Source: Paragonimus skrjabini miyazakii (lineage: Eukaryota > Platyhelminthes > Trematoda > Plagiorchiida > Troglotrematidae). From it: 64,000 bases of DNA. The position numbers and the translations under genes were made by a program. The stretch lies in contig JTDE01000103.1 of assembly GCA_014338405.1 (NCBI GenBank), positions 217,813-281,812 on the forward strand. The letters are read 5' to 3'. The notes beneath the pieces are model-generated. The model made no database searches, had not been told where the DNA came from, and was given only the letters and a program-made list of their open reading frames with translations. Positions within the stretch are counted from its first letter, which is position 1, and each line of letters begins with the position of its first letter. Of this stretch, positions 1-12,467 are shown in pieces.

Positions 1-22
1 TTGAAGGGAGCTTTGTACTATG

Positions 23-47
23 TTCACAGAATCCATAATTCTGTGAA
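23..47. repeat. Perfect 10-bp inverted repeat
   Basis: Arms TTCACAGAAT (23-32) and ATTCTGTGAA (38-47) are exact reverse complements around a 5-base spacer. No gene or element boundary is visible here, so the function is unknown. Confidence 0.7.
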
Positions 48-999
48 GCTAACGAAGAAGATACACCCAGTGTTTCAAGTTTACGGCTTAGATCGTTTTC
101 CTATTCCATTGTTATGGTGGGATTAGTTTTTAAGGGGATTACGTTGCTTCTTAAACAGACATTTGGATAAACTGCCCAGTTATCCGGCTACATCCCAAAA
201 TAACGTTTTGCGGCCATTTTTTCTGTTGAGTTGTTTAAATGATGAAGATCCTTTTACTCATCGAAGCCGTCCGTTTAAATGTGTACTAGATTGAAAAAAC
301 TGAAATGGAGGGTTTACAAGACTTTTAGTTCACCAGTCTTACAACTATGAGTAAATTCGACGTCTATTTTAGCCTACAAAGAGGATAATAAACCCATACT
401 TCGAGTGCTTTGTATCATTAGCTTCATCTACGTGCATTTTGGGAACGCGTGAGCAAGTAATCTGCATTGTGGTTAAATGGATATTCAAGTTTATATCATT
501 CGCTTACGTTCTTATTACATGTAAATCAATATTTAGGCCATATGAATAACACAGCTACTTCTTTAGCCAAGGAACGAAGGCTGATACCTCTGTTCAACTG
601 TTAAAGGTCATCTGTTGCTTGCCGTATAATCGTTATGATCAAGTAGCTATACAATCGTTAAGCCTCCTTACGGAATTCTGACATAAGCGTCATAAGAAAC
701 TATCGAATATCCGTTTGTTCTTGACATTCACTGAGATCAAATGTTGTTATCAAATGTGAACAATTGGCAAATTGTAACCAATAAAGTTCCTACAACTCAC
801 TAGTAGTCTAACAGCCTACAGCGGGTGGGATGAACTCGGAGATTTAGAGCTGAATCATTTGTCTTAATTGAGAAGGCTATCCACTGGAGTTAACAGGTAG
901 TGACTGTATCTTCTATCGGTGCACTCAGGAAGACTGACCATTTCGCACATGCGAAAGTATTGCAATGTTCACATCGATAATTTAGTTATGTCTAGTGTG

Positions 1000-1075
1000 A
1001 AGGTAAACGCGCAGCGGTCAGCATGGTTGCCACATAAAAGGGAGACCACTGGTCAAATCCCGGCTCTGATTGGGA
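1000..1075 (+). repeat. tRNA-like fragment, possibly a tRNA-Met-derived SINE head
   Basis: GCGCAGCGGTCA (1009-1020) resembles a tRNA D-arm/box A. A CATAA run follows at about the anticodon position (1033-1037), and GGTCAAATCCC (1051-1061) resembles box B with two changes. The order and spacing fit a decayed tRNA-Met-like promoter. The acceptor stem does not pair, so this is not a working tRNA gene. It could also be a chance match. Confidence 0.35.
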
Positions 1076-1280
1076 TGTTTATTACGGACCTGCTTTAACA
1101 AGTCGTGATTAGAACGTTTGTCCAAGTGCGAAAAATATGATCATGTGTGAGGAGTCTAATTTAGGTGAACAAAAGTTGTGACTACTCGTTAGCACTGTAG
1201 CTCAGTTGGAGACATTTCTACTATCAGTAATCAAATTTTTAACGCATTTCTTCTTGGTGCATTGCCATAATTCTAGGTGA

Positions 1281-1332
1281 ACGGTTTACAACGGTTTACA
1301 ACAACGGTTTACAACGGTTTACAACGGTTTAC
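1281..1332. repeat. 10-bp minisatellite, unit ACGGTTTACA
   Basis: Five copies of ACGGTTTACA lie head to tail, with an extra ACA after the second copy that makes a 3-base phase slip. The units are otherwise identical, which suggests recent expansion. An imperfect box-A-like TAGCTCAGTTGG lies about 80 bases upstream (1198-1209). Confidence 0.9.
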
Positions 1333-2266
1333 CGTGTAATTTCTTGAATACTTTCTGCTTTCCAGGTGTTCACATGATGTCGGGAAAGCCAGACAGCTGG
1401 TCATCTACTTTACTATTTTATAAACGGAGAATTATATTGGTCTAAACAGAAAATAAGAGCAGATATGCTGAGTTATCCAGAAACCTTAAATTGTCATTAT
1501 ACATTCGCTGTTTTTGATCAAATCTGACTTCAAAATTCGTGGCTCTAAAGAAATCATCCTTGCACTGGATGACAGCTATGGATATACAACAGTGTGTTTA
1601 CACTTCAACAAATGTGTGCGCAGCCAACAGATCACATACCAAACGTTAACGAGCACACTGAATTACACAGGAATCTGAAGTAGAAGATATGTGTTGAGTG
1701 AAGCAAATCTACATTTTGACTTTTCCTACTTAGGGGTACCAATACTTACAACCAACAAGCTGGTGTTTAGAATATCGTCATATGCAATTCAAAAATGCAA
1801 TTAGTACAATAAGTACGCGTTTGAGAACTAAAACTATCAGATCATGTTCCTATATACTTATAAACTGATATTTCCCGTTATTTGTTATTGAGAAAACACT
1901 CAGCTGCTGAATGGAAACGCGATGGGATTAAAACAGGATTGTTTGTGTTATTATCATCCCGTTTGCTCATACCACAGGCAGATGCGTAGATTCTTATCAG
2001 GTGCACCTGCACAGGTTGGGAATCTGAAACCCCTCAGGTCAGCAAGATAACTAGTTTAGTCAGTAATATTTTACACTAAGATAAAACAGGTCACATTGAT
2101 GTGCCATAAGCCAAAATGTAATGATTTTCTAATTTATCAACTGTCGTTTTCTTCATTAGATAAAGTTCTCTGTTTGAGAGTAACGATATCAATTATTCAA
2201 ATCGTGCAGCTGTGATTCTGATTTTGGATAAAAAACGTTTGTGGTAATATCTTTACTATTTAACAG

Positions 2267-2502
2267 TGACCTTCAAGACAAAAAACAACTCAAAATCTAT
2301 GAGATATTCGACAAATGTTCAACACATTATCTTCTAAGGTTTACTGATACGGATTCAGTGAAGTACTGTTTTCCGTCTGATCTTATGAAATCTTACTTAT
2401 TACGTGTAAATCAAAATCGACTAGATCAAATATCGTTCGGTATATTTGCTGGATCTCCGAACCTTAAGACTACCCGTGATTATGTAAAACCAAGAATCGA
2501 TG
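2267..2502 (+). CDS. Candidate internal exon, unknown protein
   Basis: An open frame follows a fair acceptor (tactatttaacag) and ends at a possible donor (GATG|gttaag). It encodes about 78 residues of ordinary globular composition, including KIYEIFDKCSTHYLLRF and a C-terminal DYVKPRID. No family is recognised. The call rests only on frame length and splice-like borders, both of which occur by chance in AT-rich DNA. Confidence 0.28.
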
Positions 2503-2509
2503 GTTAAGA

Positions 2510-3870
2510 AAATCTAATAAAACAACATAAGCATCTGAAAAAACCCATATACTAAGCGAGCATTAGAAAATATGAAATTTTACAGGTTCTTCTGATAGTT
2601 CTTCCTGGACCGACACCTTACGATCAGTCTTGTCCTTCTTTGTATTCATCAGTTAGGTATAGTCGAAAATAAAATCAAAAATCTGACCATTCGCATTACC
2701 AGCCGAAGATGCTACCCTGTAAGCACATGACGAGCAGGAGAGTATTCTAAAGTCCTATGAAGTTACCTTGTTTAAGTGACAGCAAGTTGTAAATGACTGA
2801 TGTGGTTGCGTACTTTTTCGATCAAATGCTCATTCCTCGAAATCTAAGAATGCCTCTCTGACAGCCAGGATACGCAGAAATGTATTCATAAGAGTATTTG
2901 CATATAGAGTGCAAGCCGAGGATCATAGGTAAGTGGTCTTAGAGAAACTCAAGATCATTTAGTACACTCACTTCACATTAGAGGCAAATCAAAGTTTCAT
3001 GACTGAATGAGAATCACGTGACTCAACCGATTGTTGAATAAATACTGCACTTCTTTCGGCCGAGGTTAAAATAATTAGCAATATCTTTTCTGGGATTTAA
3101 CATATTAGGTACGATAACCAACTCGTGTCAACAGAGCATGCGTTCTTTTGGTCAATGAAATCACAACTAGCAAACTCCTATGACGCATAAGTTTAGAACA
3201 ACTCAACGAAATTATGGACTATATAAATAAGCGACGAATAACTTATCGAAACTGACAGGCAAGTTATTTTGTCGATGAATGTATATTTATTGCTTCCGCG
3301 TGTACAAACAAATCAATTCACTGCACATTCAACCAAGCATAGTTGACAAACAGCCGTCCTCAATTTTCTGCTTATATACTGTAAGTTGGACAATCAGTCG
3401 TTTGTTTCAGTCACAAAGATCGGTAGGTATGTCGAGTCAATCCGAATTACACATGTGGACATGAATTAAGCGGAGGAAGCAGGAAATAGGTTGAACTAAA
3501 AATTCAGTTTTTCCCCTGGTCAACTAATTTACTGAGCAATCAAAATTCTACCCAATAAAAGGCAACATTAATCTTTTAGGTGAACTCATCTGCACCATCA
3601 GTGTACGCTATGGAAGCATGTGAAAAAAGTGATCGGTTCCAAACATTTATCCAATTTTGTTCGTGTTCAGTTAGTCTTGTTTGTAGCGAAACACAAATTA
3701 TGATAAATGTTTCATTAGGAAGCGTGGCACTCTTGGATAATATGACAATTCTGGGTTTCTGTGACAGCAGAACATTCGGAAGAACATAAAACGTTTATTT
3801 AATTTGATTGAATCATAAGTAGTTTTTTTATTACGAGTATACATCGCGGTAAGTCTAATTTATATAACCA
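2510..3870. other. No supported gene
   Basis: Mostly stop-rich AT-rich sequence. An open frame at 3580-3789 follows a good acceptor (taatcttttag) and encodes a cysteine-containing 69-residue peptide, but no clear donor or family is visible. Confidence 0.4.
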
Positions 3871-3874
3871 CAGA

Positions 3875-4660
3875 TTGTGCTGAGGCTTGTGGAACTTTTT
3901 AAAACCAGTCTTGGATTAGATGAACCAAAGACGACAGCAGATATTTGACAGAACTGAAAGTTAAGCACTAATCTACGGAAAAGAAGTTGATTTCCATGAT
4001 TTCGAACTATAAAAGCGAGGCGTTTGTTGAATTGGTGAATCGTAGAATAAGTAAGTCAACTGAGTAGACCTAAAATGCGGCACAATTGCTATCCAATCCG
4101 GTGGTCCGAGTACAACTCAAAAATGCGCCGCCTAAATGTGTTCTCATTTTGTGCCTACTCTTTCACATACTCCTGTAAAACAGTCTATGTCGGTCGCACA
4201 TCCAGACGCCTCTCGCAGGTGGCACATGAGCACCACCTCATATGCCTGACTGAGGGCACAATGAAGTCCATTTCGAGTGCGCTTCTGGTGAACCTCGTTG
4301 ACTCAGGACACCAAGTCCAACCGGAAGTGACTTTCCAGCCCACTTAGCGTTTGTCCAGTCTTCAATCCCGAAGAGTCATATTTCATACTCTGGTCACCGC
4401 GGAAGCAATCCATAGTCGTGCTATGAGAACAAATTTATCCAGAGCCTACGGTTATTACGAACTTCCGTTACCCACTTGACACCTCTGGAGGCCAATTTAG
4501 TCAACTAGTACTCCTCTCTTTCACAACCGTGTGGTGTAATTATGTGACTAATTGTTCTCGCTTTTGCACACTTGGCAACCGTGATTATATAAAATGTCAA
4601 GTAACTGGCCCGATGATGATTAACCCAAAAACAGACTGTTCGACAAAACACATTTTTATC
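3875..4660 (+). mobile_element. Penelope-like element, family B, 3' fragment (GIY-YIG end and tail)
   Basis: Decayed 3' part of a PLE. The best preserved stretch is the GIY-YIG endonuclease, read around 4140-4220 as YSFTYSC, then VYVGRTSRRLSQ. It is followed by SGHQVQPEVTFQP (about 4300-4345), the usual region after the endonuclease. The DNA matches the minus-strand copy at 19.9-21.0 kb from the linker before the endonuclease through about 300 bases past the frame, ending near a shared CGAACACATTTTTAT-like tail. The reverse transcriptase is missing. Stops and frameshifts make it non-functional. The 5' edge is approximate. Confidence 0.8.
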
Positions 4661-5078
4661 CACCCTGGTTACTGATTTAAAATATATGTTGAGTTGTCAT
4701 TATTCTGATGATCGAACACAGAAAGCAAGTTCAGCTCACCACACTGGTGTACTTGTGTTGTTCGAATGAGTGGTTCTGTCTAGCCTGGTGACTAGATTTC
4801 ACGCTCAAAGACAGGTAGGGAGGTCACTGTCTATGCAATTCAAAGTGGCATTCAGTTTTTACTCAACCATTCTTGGCTGGCTACATATTTATACATAGAT
4901 TATCGGCTTCTCTTCTTAACGGAATCTGTCTTCAGAAATCAATGTTTCACCTTTTGCATTGGTGGCATACAAGGTTGCTCCGTGTCCGAATAGTGCCGTG
5001 TAAATTCCATGCAGGTCTGACGAATTCAGGCAAACTAACTAAGTTTTATTCGTATCTTCCAACTGTACTGTTCAGCAG

Positions 5079-5460
5079 TTGAAACGGTCAACCCTTGTTT
5101 CACTCACTTGAATGTCTGGATGAATCAGTTAACAAAAACCGTTGTGGATATTATCGTTACAGATGACCATACCGACGAAAACCTGCCGGTATGTAAAGTG
5201 AAATATTCAACCGATTCATGCATCCCCAGAAGGTGGTTGATTTATAGACCCATAAGCGCCTTTCTATTAGATGAAATACAAAGGTACTATTTCGATTTTA
5301 CTCCAGACGTGTTGGAGTTAATACGCAATGCTGCTTCGAAACAGATACAATTGAGCCCTTTAAAGCTACTAGGAACACATGAAGGATGGCAACTCAGGGG
5401 CAGATATAAATATGGATTTATAACGTCACATAATGAGGAGGGTTATTGGAACCGAATCAG
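5079..5460 (+). CDS. Candidate exon, unknown protein (about 127 residues)
   Basis: This is one of the longest open frames outside the transposons. It starts right after a pyrimidine-rich acceptor (aactgtactgttcagcag) and ends at ATCAG|gtctta. The peptide is hydrophilic with mixed composition (for example TVVDIIVTDDHTDENLPV and GTHEGWQLRGRYKYGFI), with no membrane segment or low-complexity run. No family is recognised. Open length and both borders favour a real exon, but the donor is weak after position +2. Confidence 0.4.
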
Positions 5461-5469
5461 GTCTTAGAG

Positions 5470-8400
5470 GCAACAACCTAAGATATGAACACCTATAGAC
5501 AATCACTACTTTTGTAGCTGAAAGAACGAGATGTGGTACCAGAGCTAGGCGTTTTTCGTGGATATAAAAGTGGGCTCGAAGTCTTCGATCGGAAGACAAG
5601 GGAAAACTGTTGGGGATTACTAAAACCTATTTGGGGTGTCTTCTGTATTGGCGGATTAGATGATTAACAACTCACAACGGGAAATTATGAAACAAGCATT
5701 TCCATATTGGAAGACATCACTACATGGCGAACCGGTTTAATGACAGGGCTAGAATATGTTGCATGTACTTTGTACCTTCACAGTGAGAATTGTGGATATG
5801 AGATTGAGTCTGCCCTGGGCCTGCCTTTACGATTGTAAGCAAGCTGCTTGAGATTTCATCTAATTGGTTAGCCTTATCTCATCGGCTCCCAGTACTGTTG
5901 ACAGGGTGTTTATGTGTTAGAGAAGGCAGTTAATTTGCTCACCGTTAGTAACATCGTAAAAATGTTCATTTGAAGGTCAAGTGCCCACTTCTGCCTTACG
6001 AGTCACAGTCTTAGCCCTTTCACATGTCAGATGTGTACGAACTCTCAGTATTGGGTCACGGAAATCTCCGCCAGTCTACCTTTATCAAATGAGCTGATTA
6101 TGCGTGCAATGTGATGGTTCGTCACGCGTATTCGGGAAGTGTACAAATTCATGATCGACATAAGATAATGAATGTGCAAAGTCTACGCTTATTGAAACAC
6201 GTATTGGGTTATGCTGACGAAGTGTCTGTCTCACCGCGACTTGTTTAAGACTGCTGCTGCTAGTCAGAAGATATTTTGAGGTGGTCAGACAATGATGTGA
6301 TCAGTGGGTGAGATAACATTGCCCATGCCGTTGAACACGGTAGGTTTGTACAGCTTGCAATGTTCTGTGGTTCGCTGTCCTCCACAATGTTAGTTGGAAG
6401 TACTTTCTGAAATGTTTGTGTGTTGTAGTCAGTGGTGAAATTTTGTTCTTACTTGTAATATCTGTGCCACTGTTCGAAGATTTAATGGAATGCCTCAACA
6501 CAGCTGTAAGGTATAGCCAAAACACTTGAGAAGTACACCTCAGGCAGTAAAGGAGATAGAACTAGCCATCACTGAACTAATTTGGCTCAACGAACAATTG
6601 GTCACAAGCGAGAATTTGCGACAGGAGACGTAAGACAGACGAACAAAATTGGAGGGAAATGCACAGAACGTTTAAATGAAAATACCGTTGCTTTGTAGAA
6701 CAGAATTCACGTGTATGAGCAGTGGAAGAAGGTACGAATTGGACGATAAATCTCTTGCCTTAATGAACGGTTTTTCGCTGCATTCGTGCTATGACCTGAA
6801 CACAATTCAACAAGGCTGCTGTGCTCAAGCTACTCTACAGGTTGAGACGCAGAAGTTTGACTGACAAAGTTTGAGGCGATTGCAAAGTTCAACTGACTGA
6901 AAGGCAATGTACACCTGTTAACGACAAGTGGGATGCTTCTCATTGGAAGGATGAAGGATGTTTATGCCTTGAATAAACAGATAAATGTCACAGTTTCATA
7001 CTTAGAAGGGCAGACTACACTGGTCCATGAGTTAACCAAAGAGCATGACCATAAGAGGGCAATTGGCCGTTTGCACGTTTGCGGGTTTTATAATACTCAA
7101 CGCCACCTGGTCCATTATCAGCAGCTGATAGAACAGTAGAAATTGAGTTTGTCAAATGCGGAAATGAAATTAAAAGGCAGACTGATCCAACTAGCTGTCA
7201 CACCGATGATACAAAGCTCTGTGATTGAATCTTCCCCAAAATCCACGTGATGTCATGAGTGACGAACCATTTCTTCCAGAACATTGCAATGAGAGTGTTG
7301 GTCTTTATCCGTCAGCTAATCTGGAAGGTCTTTGGGTTTCATGGGATTGCCACAGTCAATGAAAACGGTGAATTTTAGCACCATGTATGTGTTACTGGCG
7401 AGTTGATTATTGTAAACACCTCGTTCCACTAGGATGCGGGCGATATCACGACTTTGACTCACCCACGAAACAGTCACCCCCATTTACTTTATTATTCAAT
7501 CGTACAAGCTCTTCACAACTGTAAGGTATGTATCATGCGAACAATACACGGGAATAGCTGTAGCATGGATCATTGGCTTGTCAGAACCAAGTTGTTTATT
7601 CATGCTTGTAAGCTGCTTTATCATAGGTCGGTTGGTTGGCAACATAGTTTCGTTGTTGTACGACAGCAAGTGGCAATCACCTTTTATTTCAAAGTCGATG
7701 CCATATCCACTACTCCAGGCCGTATGTGGTGACAATTTAAAATGTAGATCGCCGCATTAATCGTCGAGATATTCGTCATCCAGGGCCAGAAAGCCCCGGA
7801 CCGGTTTGATAATAACTGGGCAGTTGTATCAAATCTGACACAAGAGAAGAAAAAAGTTTGTTTTATTCGTTAGGGATTCGTTCACTGAAGACAAGGAGAT
7901 CACACTCATTAACACGTGTGAACTAGCTGAACGATTTCATGAAAACAAGTACGATAGGTGAAAAAAGCAGTCGGTTGATATAGGGCTACGCATACCGTCA
8001 ACTGTAGAAGGGTTTTAGTGGTCCATTTAAGGCCTATTTGTGTCAATCCGTCCTGTTTGTTTGTGCGCTGGAGGACCTTGTTTTTGTGTGCAGAACGGTA
8101 CAATGTAATAAAACACTGGTATATACATTCCCACAGTCTAAATCAGTCTGCCAAAAGTGACTAGACAATAGTGAATAATCTGTTGCAACATGCTATCAGA
8201 ATTTAAGTTACTTATCCCAGAGACCTGGCAGAGATTCATTAGATTACTGGATGGTCAGGAAATGGAAAACTCATGGAGAAACATAAAATACTAACAGAAT
8301 CTTTGAAAAGCGGCAATCTTGTTTTGAGAGGTGTTTTGATTCAGAATGTCTACTCCATCTAGGGATGGCTGGGGCAGTCATATAGAAATTCCCCGATGTC

Positions 8401-8700
8401 ATTAATGTAACGTTGTTTAAAGATAGAAAGAACAACTAAAGCACCGACAGCTACGCTGCCAATCTTCTGTCAGAAATTCTGCTCAATCCAAATAACGCCG
8501 AGGTGATGCAGGGAATGGCTCTGAGGTGTAGCGTGTATTTCAGGCCATTTACGGCAGGAGTAAGTGCATATTCACCGTCTGACGGATTCAATAATAGTGT
8601 CATGAATTCAACCAGCCGCCATATGCCCTCTTTGTGGGATTGCGTCAATGTGTTTTAGCCAGCAAACGACGAAACATTGTAGTCAATATTTGACCTATAA
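5470..8700. other. Gene-poor stretch, nothing assigned
   Basis: Only short overlapping open frames on both strands, none with a recognisable motif or convincing splice borders. Probably intronic or intergenic. Confidence 0.5.
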
Positions 8701-8712
8701 AATGGGTTAAGA

Positions 8713-9060
8713 AAGTTCGTTAGGTTAACCGAAGTGTTGCATGCGGGTGTGTTGACGAGTGTGTAATCGCGCGGATCGACTTGTCCTTATATCGAAATTG
8801 CCACATGCATCAGGCATGGTTCTGTGTTGGTGCCAACCATATTCAGCATGTTTGATCACAATACTACTAACTGTCTGTCTAAACTCGGATAAGGATATTC
8901 AGACTGATTGTTGCGCAAATGATCGTCTGTTGATAATCGAAAGTATTGAAGCTTCAAGGCTATTGCCTGACTGGACTATTTACATGAGATTAAAGATGAT
9001 TGTGCGCTGTTTGTACACGGCAAAGACTAGGTGCAACACCACCAAATATGGACGGAATAT
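8713..9060 (+). pseudogene. RTE-like LINE reverse transcriptase remnant
   Basis: The frame at 8713 reads KFVRLTEVLHAG. After one stop it continues with RHGSVLVPTIFSMF, which matches the RTE motif around KQGCVLAPTLFS. A shifted frame then gives ANDRLLIIESIEASRLLPDW, in the place of the DG-LLN-RRL stretch. A second shift gives DDCALF, the end of the FADDCAL catalytic box. The order and spacing match the RTE clade palm region. At least one stop and two frameshifts are present. Neither end of the element is visible. Confidence 0.65.
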
Positions 9061-11680
9061 TCGTACCGGTAAAATATTTTCTTTTCCTCGGAGTTCACCT
9101 GGTGGATGTGCTACTCTTGGAACCTAACTTTCGTATCTATGTAAATATTGTAGAGAGTTGCTAAGATCTTTGCTAATTTAATAGTATTCTGATTACAAAT
9201 CTGTCTGTGGACCGTAAGTTCCAAACTGGTGCAGCTAAGGCTAACATGGTCTTGGAATGTCTTGAGAGACGCCTGTGGAAATACCGTAGTCCGAAAATGA
9301 AACGAAACCGTTTGTCTACAAAGTCACTGTGCTATCCACGCCGACGTCAAATATGAATTGTGTGCAAACGAAATGTTCTGTGATTGAACCCTTTCTGCCC
9401 GCAAAATATACGTCACATCTGAGGTGTTCGGTGAACGACCATAATTCCAAACACTGATAAATTATCAGAGAGACATGAATGTTATCTCTCTCAAGTTGAC
9501 GCACTGCCAACTTCGCAGGTTAGAGCGCCTATTCGGATGACTTGGGAACGGTTCTTAGAGCGGCAACTGCACCGGCAGCTTAGTACTGGTAAGCCAGAAC
9601 ATAATATCCAGAACGTGTTATACATGTATACTTAAAGTTCCTGGATTGTGGGAGAACACAGCCTTGAAACCCATCGCCTCGAGGCGTGCAATCCAGATGG
9701 GTGTCCAAAAACTCAGTGAACAGCACTTGGATAGCCGTGAGTTCTACCGAGCATTTCTGAAAGAAACGAATCACACGATAGACCGTAGTGACGCGACCTT
9801 GTGAATGTGAAGTATTCGCAGCCGACAAGGAGCAAATCTTACAGGATTGGTTGGTCCTACGGTTGATCCTAGCAAACTCTCAAGGAAGAGACGTGAGTGC
9901 ATTAGACGGATGTAGGTTATTTCGACTATATATCTTCTGTCTTTTCAAACGAACCACTTACATAATCTGTAAAAGCCTTGGCTCCTTTTTTAGAAGTCTG
10001 TGTCAAGTTAGCCTGTCACTTTTGATTATCTTCAGCTTTCGGGTGCATTTTATTCCAAATGCTTCATTTGGTCTTAATCTAAATTCAAATTCATTTGTTA
10101 TAATCTTAATTAGAATAGGCCTAAATGCAGTGATGTCAAGGAAATAGTATTCCCTTATTTTCACTATTTGTTGTCCATCTTGGCTAAGAACTTCTCTGTT
10201 TTTGATAGACAAGAGTTTTGCGTTCACACTGGCTTACCATCTCAAGGCCAGTCGTCAGACGGTTGGACCGATTGGTAACATCCGGTTCGGATTAAACGGT
10301 CACAGGAACCGAAGGCAAAACATCCCTACGAATATCGCATGTCTCAAATCGCTTGCTGGACACCATTTGTGGTCCTAGTCACGTACTAGTTATCCAGTGT
10401 AAACCCAAAAGTCTATTACAGGGAAACATAGGTGGAGACTGTTTTAGTTCAAACAGTCAATGTTAGTTAGTCAGGTGGTGAAATTTGGTGGAGCAAATCT
10501 AGTGGAAGAATGATGTACACGATAGTTTCAACGCAGCAGACTTAGCAGAATGTTTAAATGTAGGGGTGAGCCATCAGTCTCCTGGTGGCGTAAGTAGAAG
10601 TCGTGGGTAAAAGTCGTAGGATGATCAGCAACTTCACGCATTTCATGCTGAGCTTATGTGTTTTAGGTTTGCCTTCCCCCATAAGACCGGGGCAAGCTTG
10701 ATACGTTAGTCCATGTGTGAACATTTTGCCCTTCCTACACCGATCATAACGGTAGACATGACCACGCTACCCGTCGTTCGATCGTTTACAGAGCTAATTG
10801 TTCTGGATCAATAACCCAGCCAAGTGCGACGTAAACCATCATAAGTGAACAGTGTGTTGATGATGGTCTACTTTTTGTCACGTTAATTAAAAAGCAGCAT
10901 AGTCACATTTGCGACTTTTCACACAGTGGGTGGGGAGCCTGACTGTCAACTGAATTCCGTAATGCTTAACGAATGAGCGCAACTATTATTAATATGACAA
11001 ATGTCATACAAAAACTGAACCGCTCACAAACTATCCAGAGGAACTAATGTTCAATTTTCTTCTTTAGCTCATACGTATGGGTAAGTGTTATTACACATTC
11101 TACGTTATACATTATCAAATACTATTTGAAAGCTTTGCCTCAACACTACCTTACTTATCCAATCCGTTCTCTCGAATCGATGTACACAATATGCCTTTTG
11201 AACGTGCGGTGTCTTTACAACAGTAACTATGAATATTTCGGAATGAGAACACCGGACTGTATTCTATATGATACGTAACCTGTATCTACGACGCATGAGA
11301 ATGAGGGGAATGTTGACATTTCATAGCGTTTAAACCCCCCACTGCAGTGTTTTTAACTGAGGCAAGCGTAACCGAAAACTTACGGTTGGGCGACAGCTCA
11401 TATAAGGATTGTTGATTATCCAGACAACTGCTTTGCTTGAACTAGTAAAGACAGTGAAATATGTCTGTTTAGGTTGAATTTTGATTGTCAGCTTGATCAA
11501 AACCAGATAAGAGATGCTTTAGCTACCGCGGTGGAACTGACATATTGACAAGTTGCAAGCTTTTGCGCAAAGACCATGTAAAAAATGAGTCAATTTGTGC
11601 ACTATATTTGCTGGAGCTTTGTTGTTCACGCCAACTGCCCTTTCACTGGTTACAGTTGGATGACATCCAGAGAGCCCAGG
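9061..11680. other. No supported gene
   Basis: Open frames at 9788-10147 (+) and 10003-10227 (-) overlap on opposite strands and look like chance frames in AT-rich, partly repetitive sequence. Confidence 0.45.
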
Positions 11681-11689
11681 TTCAAGAGA

Positions 11690-12058
11690 GTATTCGATTC
11701 GGGCGATCACACGATGCTCTTTTACAAACGTGACATCTCTGGTTCTTCTTCACGATTGCGATCATGGTTGCGGGACTTCCTGAGGAACCCGACCCATCAC
11801 GTACAGATAGCGAGGGAAGGGTCAAGGAAGTGGTTTAGGTCAGTGGAATGTTTCGGGTCAATTCTGTGAGCGCCGTTATTCATAAACGATTTCACTAAAT
11901 GCCTGAATTATCCACGTCAAACCTTTGTTGACAACGTGAAGATTGTGGAAAATCCTGAAGGCACACCCATACACAAGGACCTAGACACCGTTCAGTGTTG
12001 GTCAGTTGAATGACAGCCACCCTATACTCTGGAGAAATGCAGTAAACTGCATGCAAGA
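11690..12058 (+). pseudogene. CR1-like LINE reverse transcriptase remnant
   Basis: The peptide from 11693 shows VFDSGDH, then RLRSWLRDFLRNPTHHVQI and SRKWFRSV, the usual CR1/Jockey order before the PQGS box. The PQGS box itself is lost. A shifted frame continues with FINDFTKCLNYPRQ, then FVDNVKIVENPEG in place of FADDVKI, then KDLDTVQCWSVE and a stop, then LEKCSKLH. The second catalytic aspartate is asparagine. It is clearly dead and is a palm-domain fragment only. Confidence 0.75.
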
Positions 12059-12314
12059 ACTTGGACAGGTATGCCCATGTTCACTGATAAGGAAACACAG
12101 GAGATGGTGAAGGTGGTAACAGGCAGGGAGTTAAGGGTACAGGAAACTGTAACGTGCAGTCAAAACCAGCAAGCGCGCACAGGTTGAATTTGGGTTGTGT
12201 AACAGGGCGAGCTGCCGTGTTATTGATACCGTTTTAGTTTTAGTTTGTGTAAGTCGTGTGCATGGCTTACCGAGCCTTTGGCTCATGCTTGTTTCTTGTT
12301 GTTTTCTTTTACAG

Positions 12315-12467
12315 AACTGTCGCTGCAACCCTCTATTTCGGAAGAACGCTGTGCCCTGGTGTCTCCATGTTGCCCTAAAGTTGGTCCGCAGGCGTAACGG
12401 ACAACCAAAGTACAGACGGCCGGCTTACATGTTACAGAATTTCCCATTCTTCAAGTGTTACCGGAAG
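12315..12467 (+). CDS. Candidate internal exon, 51 codons, basic peptide
   Basis: A strong acceptor (cttgttgttttcttttacag) precedes an open stretch of exactly 51 codons that ends at GGAAG|gtggct. The peptide is basic and cysteine-containing (NCRCNPLFRKNAVPWCLHVA, later FFKCYRK). The stretch is richer in GC than its surroundings, and its length is a multiple of three. No family is recognised. Confidence 0.4.

Noticed and set aside
7454..7760. Three overlapping frames on both strands
   Set aside because: Mutually overlapping, no motifs, no splice borders; a chance open region.
8451..8648. Minus-strand 65-codon frame upstream of the RTE-like fragment
   Set aside because: It does not match any RTE region on either strand and no other identity is supported.
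9500..9560. GTTAGAGCGCC and AACGGTTC as tRNA-like boxes
   Set aside because: Spacing and consensus are poor, and there is no matching repeat copy in the window.
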